From: Sycobia sp. Sy_11 | Lineage: Eukaryota > Arthropoda > Insecta > Hymenoptera > Epichrysomallidae | Assembly (NCBI GenBank): GCA_018907035.1 | Contig: JACCIC010000040.1 | Location: forward strand, 940,001-1,004,000 | DNA: 64,000 nt | Direction of reading: 5' to 3' | Program-made: the position numbers and the translations under genes | Notes under the pieces: generated by a model | Seen by the model: the letters and a program-made list of their open reading frames with translations, nothing else | Told to the model about the DNA's origin: nothing | Databases searched by the model: none | Shown: positions 37,969 through 47,290 of the stretch, piece after piece | Numbering within the stretch: position 1 is the first letter of the stretch | Layout of the letters: each line of letters starts with the position of its first letter

Positions 37969-39506
37969 AACTCTTTCTTAGATTTACGCAATTATCCTTT
38001 CTACTTGTTTGTCTTGTAAGAGCAAATAAAAATCCTACTCACTGATAGGATAAGATTGAAAAATTCTCAATTAACGGAAATAAATTGCGGAGTGCTTGGA
38101 TAGATACGTAATACCTCATCTTGTAAAATAAAATGCTATAAATAACAATAGTTCATAGAATAATTTAACACTAATTATTTATTCGTGTCAAAAATTATAA
38201 GGCAAATTAAAGAACCATATTTCATAATTAAATTCTATGATTTGAACTTTAATAAGGAAATGACATTTATGTCGTTGAAGATTTTAATTCTACTATTTAA
38301 AGTACATCCAGACATGTATCCAACTTTGTATGTAACTAATTAGCGTAAATAATAGGAGGAACTTTGGAAATAACTTTGATTAAAAAGTTAGCAGTTGACG
38401 AAAAACGAAACTCAAGAGAACAATATTTCAGGAAATTAAAGATTCTATTCGTAGTACGAACGGATTTTTTGCTTCAGCGTGCCAGTAAAGGCATATCAAG
38501 ACCTAATATATATGATATAAGACAAGATAAATCTTAAGGACAAGTATGTGATACATAAAAGGTGACATTATGATATACCTTTATTTCACAAAAGACATTC
38601 AAATGAGGATATTTTAAACAATTTTTTTTATACGTGATCGTAATTTAAATAAAATGTTTAAAATTTTGAATAGCAAGAAATAGGATCCCGAATAGAAAAA
38701 TAAGTCTATCTTCGCCGAGCCTTATTAAAGCTCATAGCTTCCACGATAAACTATCTCGATAGTCACTTGAATTTCTGAAAGATTGCTCGTTAGATTTTTT
38801 TTCTCAAAACACTTAGTTTTCGAATCATTCGATTGTCTACAAATCTCATATCTAGTACACCTACGCCTAACTACTTACTTGTTATCCTTGTAAAATTGAT
38901 TAATAACTTGAAACATTGGTTACGAATAATTAAATTTACAATCATTAAAATATGTCAAGCCACCCATTATCTCGTACTCCGATTTCCGTTAAGAAACAGA
39001 GCATATCCGCATCAAAGCGAAAAACACGTCTCTGCCATTCGTATAGCTCTACACGGAGATTTACGAACAAGATATCTACATCTCCGCTTTTTGGTCCAGA
39101 GTCTAGTGTCTAGTAGTATAAAATTCGAGCTCTCAAAGCTCCCTCTTATTCACACCCTCCCGCCCTCGGGAGGTCAAAAAAAGAAAAAAAAACAGATCCG
39201 CGTCTCACGGAAAAGTAAAAAACTAGTAAAGAACTCGTCCCCGCATCACCTTCCTGTGCTGGACCTTCCGGTGAAAGGAGCCCTCGAGGGCGGGCCTCGA
39301 GAGCTGCTGCTGCAGCACCGAGGCGAGCTCGAGGTGAGCCGTGGCGTCGGCCTCCACCTGCCTGAGGAGGCCGTCCCAACATCGGCGCATGCCGCCCGCG
39401 TCGCCCCGCGACTCCGCGGTGCGGCCGCGAAAGTCGTCGACGAGACGCATGACGTTCTGCCCGTGGCACTCCATCGCCCCGCCCAGGGCCTGGGCGAAGT
39501 CCGACA
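26580..39506 (-). CDS. Partial F-BAR protein gene, four internal exons (nervous wreck/FCHSD-like is the best guess)
   Basis: Four minus-strand exons (39506-39250, 33612-33223, 30958-30699, 26691-26580) join in phase into a 339-residue open segment. Introns are about 5.6, 2.3 and 4.0 kb. In order the protein has the later part of an FCH region and the long F-BAR helices (exons 1 and 2), a proline-containing linker with a coiled coil (exon 3), and a second coiled coil (exon 4). F-BAR proteins dimerise into curved modules that bind and bend membranes, usually linking them to actin regulators. The motif around HNAYVLQLRATNA recalls the N-x-Y-h-L-x-L-x-A-x-N-A helix of FCHSD/nervous wreck and srGAP proteins, and the EADRLAQEI stretch and last coil resemble the post-F-BAR coil of FCHSD proteins; these comparisons are from memory. 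Start codon, 3' exons and any SH3, RhoGAP or kinase domain were not found. The exons are GC-rich against AT-rich introns. Fer/Fps is a further alternative. Confidence 0.8.
26692..30698 (-). other. Intron between recognised exons 3 and 4
   Basis: This is a 4.0-kb GT-AG intron. It carries an interrupted (TA)n array at 27080-27138 and a more complex segment at about 27560-28010 (an open plus-strand frame with a hydrophobic middle, not convincing as a gene). A small CpG-containing patch lies at about 29520-29640. The rest is AT-rich and featureless. Confidence 0.7.
27080..27138. repeat. (TA)n microsatellite, interrupted
   Basis: TA array with one phase-shifting extra A near 27103, within the intron between recognised exons 3 and 4. 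Confidence 0.95.
30699..30958 (-). CDS. F-BAR gene, exon 3 of those recognised (linker and coiled coil)
   Basis: The exon encodes 86 residues plus two bases (AA) of a split Lys codon. The acceptor is CCGCAG|GTC, and the donor is the consensus GTGAGT directly after 30699. The first part (AQPRSKPTRRLFVPPSPPE) is basic and proline-rich, with a PPSPP core that could be an SH3 ligand. The middle (VPALRDELVPTGNNS) and the following IEEDLSLEADRLAQEIVHL region resemble the strap and coiled coil that follow the F-BAR in FCHSD/nervous wreck proteins; srGAP and Fer proteins also have a coil here. Third positions are strongly GC-biased. The antisense strand is also open over this stretch, but only as a shadow. 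Confidence 0.8.
30959..33222 (-). other. Intron between recognised exons 2 and 3
   Basis: This is a 2.3-kb AT-rich GT-AG intron. A cluster of TAATTA cores lies at 31558-31618. Nothing coding is visible. Confidence 0.7.
31558..31618. promoter_or_regulatory. Cluster of TAATTA homeodomain cores
   Basis: At least six TAATTA hexamers fall in about 60 bases of the intron between recognised exons 2 and 3. TAATTA is the core bound by many homeodomain proteins, but AT-rich DNA makes such clusters common. Confidence 0.2.
33223..33612 (-). CDS. F-BAR gene, exon 2 of those recognised (core helices)
   Basis: The exon encodes 130 residues, from VFAHREAYEQ to VNPQVDLQ. The acceptor is CCGCAG|GTG after a CT-rich tract, and the donor is CAG|GTGGGC. 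Phase is 0 at both ends. A CAG|GTGGAT site nine bases upstream is a possible alternative donor, also in phase 0. The content is the long helical core: a charged coil (TEEKLQRARNEYKRAY), then an acidic/basic turn (PDDSERKRAY), then HNAYVLQLRATNAVAERY, the most recognisable F-BAR helix 3 signature, then an amphipathic helix (GLLGEIAEVYEEL) and a final helix ending KEVKGVNP, which resembles the end of F-BAR domains. Cysteines near residues 72, 88, 92 and 94 give an unusually Cys-rich patch. Almost all codons end in G or C. Confidence 0.85.
35515..35563. repeat. (TA)n microsatellite
   Basis: About 24 TA units in the intron between recognised exons 1 and 2. Confidence 0.95.
35730..35769. repeat. 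(TA)n microsatellite
   Basis: About 20 TA units, 166 bases after the previous array; the unique sequence between them is GC-balanced. Confidence 0.95.
36005..36023 (+). repeat. Tc1/mariner-terminus-like sequence, copy b
   Basis: TATACCGTGGCAACGGAAA, two mismatches from 15353-15371. No element body is visible. Confidence 0.2.
37911..37963. repeat. (TA)n microsatellite
   Basis: About 26 TA units. Confidence 0.95.
39250..39506 (-). CDS. F-BAR gene, exon 1 of those recognised (internal)
   Basis: This internal exon encodes 85 residues after a split codon (its last two bases, TG, come first). The acceptor is a pyrimidine-rich tract ending TTTCAG just before 39506, and the donor is AAG|GTGATG after 39250. 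The segment reads SDFAQALGGAM at the start and includes CWDGLLRQVEADATAHLELA, then an SRPALEGSFHRK stretch, which is the usual helix 2 layout of an F-BAR domain (W-x-x-h-L, then H-x-x-h-A, then P-h-x-x-F). The FCH start, with the typical E-Y motif, should lie in an upstream exon. Because the exon begins with a split codon after an acceptor, the apparent GTG at its edge is not a start. It is strongly GC-biased at third positions. Confidence 0.8.
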
Positions 39507-39530
39507 CTGAAACGGAAAAAATCGATGGAC

Positions 39531-39640
39531 TTTTATTTATGCGTGACTATGTTATACTATCTTTATTTTTTTATTATTATTATATTTTTATTTATACGTG
39601 ACTATGTTATGTTATTGATGAATTTTTATTTACGCGTGGT
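39531..39640 (+). repeat. Three degenerate repeats beside an exon
   Basis: Three related units of the form TTTTATTTAYGCGTGACTATG occur at about 39531, 39587 and 39623, just upstream of the splice acceptor of the first recognised exon. The third copy is shorter and more diverged. Confidence 0.6.
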
Positions 39641-40860
39641 TGAATATATTATATGAATATATTATTTATTTATTACAATGTTTGATGGTTTTATGACTCA
39701 CACTAATGTTTGCAATAAAATTATATATGCTCCATAATTAATCAGATCGTCAATATTTAATATTTTTGGAATGATTCGAAAAGAAGATTTTCCGTCCTCT
39801 TCAGCGTACATTGTTAAAATATTAACAGAGAAGTATTTCGTTAATGTACGGTGTAATTTTAGACTTATTAGTGCTATTTAACAACCTTTACTTTAGAATT
39901 ATTAGTCGTGATATTGATCTGAAGCACGTGAATATTTATTTATTACTAGATTAATAAGTAACGAAGAATGAATGTCGTTACAGAATAAATATAGTACTCA
40001 TATAGTCATGGAATGTTAATAGTTGATACAAAATTAACAGAAGTAAAAGTACACAAAACTATAACTACTTTTAAACTTATTTCTCATTCAGTAAATGTAA
40101 TTCTATCGCATTTATTTATTTACTCATTCATACAAGATAGAATTACAAGATCTTTGCACTAAAAAGATAATAGATAGATTGTAATTTGGTAATATCAAAG
40201 AGAGTCATATAAAATATATCGAATATAAATACTAAATGAATACGTAACATTATATTTACAAAATAAAAATATGGAAAAAATAATGATAATATAACAGTTT
40301 TAATAGTAAAATATATATTATGATAATATACAGAATAAAAAAAAACATGATAATATACAGAATCATAATCAAAATATATCATCAATAATTGAAATTATAT
40401 GACGTTGTTTTTTTTTTTTTTTTAAATTTTTAAAACATCTGGTTAGTTATTTCAAATCTACAGAGCATATTAAGAGCAAAGAATATATCATTTTTATTAT
40501 TCTTAGATTCATACTAAACTCTTCTATCTCTAAATTCGTGAAATATAATATTAAATGAAAAAAATATCGATTTCATCACAAATAAGTGTATGACTTAGAA
40601 TCTTCGATACAAACAATATATTATATAGGATTATACATAATAGTAATTCAATTTTTGTTTATGATTGTATTATAATATTAAGTTATAGACATTATGAAAT
40701 CATCGTAGGCATCATGAAATCAACATCATGAGTTCGTATGATTTTTTCCAGTAGCTTTCAACTTTTAAATTACATGCCAATGTATAATCATTACATCAAT
40801 AAATAAATTGATGAAAAATGTTTTTAGGAATTTGGAGAAATCGTTAAACCATCTCTGTGA
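39641..40860. other. AT-rich DNA upstream of the first recognised exon
   Basis: A locally duplicated ATGATAATATACAGAAT unit at about 40319-40362 and a T-run at about 40407-40422. No exon recognised. Confidence 0.5.
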
Positions 40861-43800
40861 AATTTCAGTCACTCATTAAAACTTCGGATTGCGAATCCAA
40901 ATGTGTGACTTTATTCGCGATAAAGAACGAAAATTCTAGGCACATGAGCCACAGCGCTTGTAATCCCACTTGACTCGTATATCTGCCAATCTACCAATTC
41001 CGAATTCAATAACACATTGTAGCTTACAGGCATGAGAGTACGAGTCTTATCCTTTTTCGTTTCAATTCCTCCTCTCATGCTTTTTTCACGAATGACGTCT
41101 TTCAGTTTGAAACTCTACAGCCTTCCAAACAAGTAAGCCATTCGCGTTGATATATAGATTGCATCGTTACTTATTAACATTACCCAACTTTTCACTTGTT
41201 CAATCACTGCAGCTAAATTTTTAATCCCCAGTTTCTCACCGGTCTACATTTAGCGAGTAGTTTTCGTGAAATAGTATTGCGATGGAATAGATAGAATAAG
41301 AAGCAGTTTTGCGCCATCGGCTGTTATTAAAATTAAAAGGGAAAAAACCAATATAGACGATCAAGTTCGTCGTAAAAATTCCTGATACTGTATATCTGCA
41401 AGAGTGTAAAAGTGAATAATTTCGAAATAAATATTATTGATATAACAAAGATTTCTAAAGATATTAAATTTTCGCAGAATATTAATAGGATTCTTTTCAG
41501 GAGATGGAAATCGATCATTTTACACGCCTCCCCTTCAGAACTGATTATGCTTTCCCCAAGGGTTCGAGAAAGAGGGAGACGGGAGAATGGGAATGAAGGA
41601 CCGACAGGCACAGATAGACAGACAGAAAGACGTGCCCGTTCAAATCAGCCGCGATCCCGGCACGCCAGTATCTCCGTCGTTTATCAATGGCAGTACGTGC
41701 ATTTCATTTGGTATTTAGATCAAATCAATCAAAATCTCTTTCTCTCCTTCTGGCTGCAATTACATTCAGAAATTGCGCTTCCGTTAGAACGGAATGCATA
41801 ATTTTAGGGATATGTATACATCATGAAACTATATAGGACTTTAACCAATTTCATCAGAAAATTCTGTAAGCATATCTAGGTAATATGGAGATTCAAAAAT
41901 TTCGCTGATTGTATTATATCATATTATATAAGGAATATATATTCATGGTTAATTCATTAAATTCAATTTATTTTCTCTACTCTTTTACTTATCTCTCAAC
42001 ATAACGATGCATAAAGAAAAGCATTAGAAATATATAAATAGATTATAATGTTCTATCTCATATTATATTTTTCACTTGCAAGGAAATGCCGTCAGACCTT
42101 GCCAAGATATAATATTCTGTTGCATACAGCGTGGTATACATCTCTCTAATTAAATCAAATTTTCATCCGTAGAAATCTTGTACAATGAAAATTCCCACTT
42201 TCTTTCCAATTTTATGCATTTTCAATTTTACTCCAATTCAGTCAAACTTCATTCGAGCATTTTATTTAAAATGTCATATTCTTTCTATAAATCCAGCACC
42301 AAAGATATATAATCCCGTCTAATAAAAATTGCCTCTAATGACAAAGTGTGTGTATGTGTGTATGTGCAGATCCAATGTAATTAGATAAAAAGTATTCCAA
42401 TTCATAAGTAATAAAGTGCTATTTCTCGAGAAGGGGGGAAGAAGAGCGCGTTAGGATCTAAAACTTTGCAGCGCTCATTTTCGAGGTAATTAGAACGAAC
42501 TCGCTCGATCTGGACGAACTCCTTCCGCCCATATCAAATACCCTACCCTTGTTAGTTTAATATTTCAAATTAGCTGTTTTTTAAATTGGGCTATAATAGA
42601 GGCCAGGAGTTAGAATCGCTTAAATTTATGCGCGCGTATTAATTTTTTTTTATATTCTCGCATTAAAACTCTTCCTCAAAAGTTGATCAAATTCTACAAA
42701 TTACGGCGAATTTTGCACAAATTCGTGAAATAGTACATTTTAATACGTCTGTGTAAGTTGATTATTCACCTCGTGATAAAGCTTACGCTCCGTATGCCGA
42801 ACGAGGTAAAAATCCACTTACACGCCAGTATTAGACAATTTTTTTTCACCACGAATGACTGAAATTCCTGTTAAAGTTGTGATTTGGAAGTTAGGATGGC
42901 GAAAAAAATAAAAAAATATTAATGGTTTCCTCGACCAATCGTTACAATCCATGACAATTGAGTTACAGCATATCGATTTGCTTTTTTTTCTTCTTGGTGT
43001 CGGACAGGCTGTTACAGATTTCCCCACTCCCCCTTTCTATTTAGGACACTTCAACGATTTTATTGGCAATATCGTCACTTTTCCCCAAGAAATCGAGAGT
43101 AATTTTTGATGGCGCGTCACGATTTAAATAACAACCGCGCCAAGCCTTTTAGCCCCTCACTCCATATACGCAGCAATGGAAAGTGCTATACGTTCGCTGC
43201 GAGCTCGATGCATTAATCCTGCCTAGGAGCGTAAATAATCACTGATACACTTTATATCAAAATTGGACTATTTCAATTCGGATTACTCTTTGGCAATGCC
43301 TCGGTTACGGTCGAGCAACTAACGAACGATCCTTCTTGTACACACATTCGTTAAAATTTTTAAAGTTCGACGTTATTTCGCACGATCAGCTCGTGCGTCG
43401 ATTTAAACGTAAACACTACGAAATAAATATATATCTTTTTCAATTATCGTTTTTTTCTCGAATAAAATCGCCAGCCGTACCGACCCTGATCTTTATTCGT
43501 AAACACCTCTCGCTGCCCTTTTGTTATGCCACAGCACGCACCCATCTCGCACTTACTTAAATTTTATCGGCTTTTTCTTATTAGTCTCGGCGTTTTGCGT
43601 GGGCTGCCGGCTTAAAAATTAATTTTTCTCATCCTTGATAACGTATGTACGCGCGCGTATATTCCTACGAGCGTAATAAACATTGTCTCGTTGGATCTAG
43701 TAGGTTGAAGTTAATAAAATGCATTATCTCTTTTACCGTTCGCCCGTATAAAAGAAGCTAGCTAATTATTTCAATGAATTCACAATTAATTTTTTACCTA

Positions 43801-44996
43801 ATTACCTATTAAAATCATTAGCTTTATGGAATTCAATATAGACAAGTTTTCGCAATTCCAGAGTTCAACGAGAAAGAAACTAATTGAAATATCTACTCGT
43901 GCATTTCATCAATTATCATAATTAAGTGTAATTATTGGTCAAGGATAAAATATATCTTTCTAATTTGATTTCAAGCACAAATATTAATTAGCATGAGTCT
44001 TGGTTCTCCAATTTTAGAAGACAGTCTTTTGTATCGATAGTTGTTTAATAATTTTGCTTATAATGAGCCTCAACTTTCTTACGTATTTTATGTTTTAATT
44101 ATTATGACTATAATTATGTCACAGTAATAAATAAGTATACTTGTTTTTCATTCCATATTTCATTTCCTATACTAGAGTTGTATTTTCTGTTTTATAACTT
44201 TTCTTTTATAGTTCTTCAGCTCTCTATCTATCTGCCTACCTAGCTTTTTTTCTGACTAATTTCACTTTAGCTCACTCAACTTCAGCTATACCAATAAATC
44301 AGGGTCTACGATACAGGAGTGTGATTTTTAGTTGGACATTCCCTTAGTAATGTAAAAGCAATGAAAAAAGATCAGAAACAGAAGAGATCTCACGTTTCGA
44401 AATAAGCACGGGGATAAAATATTTATAGCCAGCTTCCGGGAATCCGTATAGCGAGCTCCCGTAATTAATCCAAGTTTATTAGCTGCTCCCACGCGCGCCT
44501 TTCGCGATAGCTGGGCTGGCTTCGATCCTGCATCAAGATTCACGGCGCGGGAGGTGGGTTTCATGATTAAACTCGCCCTGTCTAAAAGGGGGATGTAATA
44601 ACTCTGTAACCTCGATTCATAATGAGGCCCGGCAGAGTCTCGTCAAAATTATGCTTCGAAGTTTTCGCGCTCGCGCCTGTCCATGCGGTCGCCTCGATAT
44701 AGAATCGATGGCTCCATAACGGTGTAGTCGAGTATTTATAACTTTACGTCTCTGGTTTCGTTAATAAATTTTTTGTCTTTTACTTTTATCCGTAATATTA
44801 TATACAATATATAATGTTAAAAAATAAGCACATATGTGTAGCTTTTATTTTAAAATATTTATTAATCAAGTTAAAAAATACATCTAAATATCTAGAGATC
44901 GACATTTATATCTGTCAATCGAAAATATTGGTCTTTTCACTTAATTATACATATTTGGTTCGTAAAATATACTGAAATGGAAGCAGCCGCACGAGT

Positions 44997-45004
<8 letters not shown>
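40861..45004. promoter_or_regulatory. Extended higher-complexity non-coding region
   Basis: Unlike its surroundings, this 4-kb region has many patches of balanced composition (about 40.88-41.3, 41.5-41.7, 42.4-43.2, 43.3-43.75 and 44.4-44.75 kb) with TAATTA, GATAA and CpG-containing words. No frame looks coding. It would suit enhancers in a long 5' intron or upstream region; conservation was not testable here. Confidence 0.3.

Positions 45005-45073
<69 letters not shown>
45005..45073. repeat. (GT)n microsatellite
   Basis: About 34 uninterrupted GT units, the longest GT array here. Confidence 0.95.
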
Positions 45074-45078
<5 letters not shown>

Positions 45079-45248
45079 TAGAGGCGTCGACTATTCGATT
45101 AACTATTAATGGCACTTATTTAAAATTTAACGATGATATAGAAAATAATGCATGATAATTAAATTTAAATTAAGCGCTATTGTTTTCAGTTTTCGAAGAT
45201 TCATTTTAGATTATGCACAATCGTGCAGAGTTAATTTAAATTTAATTA

Positions 45249-45251
<3 letters not shown>

Positions 45252-45288
<37 letters not shown>
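45252..45288. repeat. (TA)n microsatellite
   Basis: About 18 TA units. Confidence 0.95.
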
Positions 45289-45289
<1 letters not shown>

Positions 45290-45739
45290 TGCATCGGTCA
45301 ATAGTTGAACTAACAACAACCCTACTTTTTCTCTTTTGATATTTTTTATTTCATTAATTTACTTTTTAGACAAAAAAATCAAGCTTCAAAAATGTATTAA
45401 ACGTACATCACGTTTAAAGTGCCACTATACTTAGTTAAGGAAACTTATATAAATAATTTAAATTGGAGACTATAAGTAAATAGAGAAGCTCGATTTTTGG
45501 CATTAAAACGAACATAACAGCCTAACAGTGGTTAAAGCAAACATCACATCCTAGCAAACAGCACATCCACAAACTAACCGATCATTGAAAACGTCATTAA
45601 TAAACAAAAATGTGGACATCATATATTAAAATGATGAATTCGTGAGCGCAAATCGTGCGTTATTTTTTACACCCTCTCACCCCCTCCCCCCACCGCCGCC
45701 TTTCTTTTTCTCCCCTCTCAATCTCATAAATATAATTTA

Positions 45740-45744
<5 letters not shown>

Positions 45745-45779
<35 letters not shown>
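45745..45779. repeat. (TA)n microsatellite
   Basis: About 17 TA units; a (CT)n tract follows at 45896-45917. Confidence 0.95.
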
Positions 45780-45780
<1 letters not shown>

Positions 45781-46539
45781 CATTTAAAAAATGGCGAAAC
45801 TATACACTTCTCTGTATAAATACTCTAATAATAAGCAGTCATTAATATGATTGCGCATCGAATAGTCTAATACTTTCCTTCCTTTCTCCCTCTCGCTCTC
45901 TCTCTCTCTCTCTCTCTTTCTGTTACAATTTCCTTATTCCAGACTGTTAAAAATCTCCAGATTCTAACTTCAAAATACCTATTATCATATGCTTTTGTTA
46001 GACAGACGTGTTCAAGAGTAAATGGTGTACTGTACAAAATAATGCACAATGGCAATTGTCTTTTATGTGATGTTGAAGAAAATTGACAGTAAAAGCACTA
46101 ATTATTATGCATTTCGATTTATTCTCGTATAGTATTTTACAGCTCGTCGAAATAAACCTATTTATCAAACTATCATGAAAATAAATGCCTAAAATATCAT
46201 GAAAGCGTAGGAATTTTTACATTTCAATACACGAATGTTTCGAATTAATTTATTTTAGCTATATTTTCCATCCAGTGTGTAATCTTGGGTCGATTAACCA
46301 AGTGTATCTTATAACGACCTATTCTGAAAAAAGAAATATCTTGCTCGATTTTTTAAACTTTTGTTAATTAAAAATTTTATTGTTCTTCTTTATTCATAGC
46401 TGTCAAATCATCGAGAACGAAATATCAGAAAATTCTTTTTCAACGTAATTAATTATATTCTTATTATGAACATAGACTTTATGAACATTGTGCTATATAG
46501 TTTTCGAGAGCGATATATACGTTATATCCGGTGTTATAA
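45780..46539. other. AT-rich non-coding DNA
   Basis: Contains the CT tract at 45896-45917; nothing else recognised. Confidence 0.55.
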
Positions 46540-47290
46540 CTTTACGATTCTTTAAATTGTATTTGAGCCCTCTTAGGCCTGATCGATTCTCCACGATTCC
46601 GATTACTCACACAACGGTAACTGCGATAACACGCATCGGCATTATTTCCCCGCCTAGCCGAAAAAAATCGCTCGAGAAACCGCGTACCCACCAATAAAGC
46701 ACCGCGTACGATCGCGCATCGAGGCGCGAGTAACGAAACTATCGCGAAATTAGCGCGCACTCGTGGCGCGGAGGCAGAGGCCAGGAGGCGCGAATTTCAC
46801 TAACTCGCCCCCCTCGTGTATCGAGGATTTAACTCGCGATGTCGTGGCCGCCTCTGATAATCGGAGGAGGAGGAGGACGGAGGAGGGAGGAGGAGGAGAA
46901 ACTACAACGTCGATGTCCCGAGGCCCCGCTGCTCCGGAGTTCCCGACGTGTCGCGTATTTGTCGAAGCTCCCGCGGCGCGTTTTAGCAAACGCACACGCG
47001 CGCACGTTCCAAGTCTAAACGCGCATAATGCGAGAATGCTTCGACGTAGCGCACCGCGTGTATAAAGTGATTACGGGCGAACTTGGACGCTCGTATACGT
47101 GAGTATAGATGTATGAAGATGACCCAGTTTTGGATAAAGTTCGCTAATATAACCTGTGGCTACGGTGCAGCGCACAGTGCTCCTTCGTTATGCACAGCTG
47201 CTTCGGAATACGTGCGTGCGTATTCGCGCGTAGGTGTGTGTTTACATGCGAGGCGTAGAAAAGTTCAACGAGCCCGACGGCACTAATGGG
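46540..47290. promoter_or_regulatory. CpG-rich island with GGA repeats
   Basis: About 750 bases of high GC and frequent CpG, with a (GGA)n-like stretch at about 46865-46900 and CGCGCG blocks. Frames are open on both strands, but their translations are simple or unrelated to known domains. A promoter or enhancer within the upstream region of the F-BAR gene is plausible. Confidence 0.35.

Larger units (their letters stand above)
33613..39249 (-). other. Intron between recognised exons 1 and 2
   Basis: This is a 5.6-kb GT-AG intron, AT-rich throughout. It holds (TA)n arrays at 35515-35563, 35730-35769 and 37911-37963, and an AAC/GAC-rich simple tract at about 37463-37502. A higher-complexity, CpG-containing island lies at about 37200-37480. 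The short ORFs here show no coding character, and I recognise no nested gene. Confidence 0.7.

Noticed and set aside
26580..39506. Reading the F-BAR gene as Fer/Fps kinase
   Set aside because: The helix and linker layout fits that family in part, but the sequence around HNAYVLQLRATNA and the following coil fits FCHSD/nervous wreck better; no kinase or SH2 exon is visible. Kept only as an alternative.
38833..39510. 225-residue plus-strand frame over exon 1
   Set aside because: Antisense shadow extended by chance through AT-rich intron; no domain.
47140..47260. Minus-strand REYARTYSEA as the missing FCH helix exon
   Set aside because: Has an E-Y-A motif, but stops within a few codons and lacks a matching donor phase.
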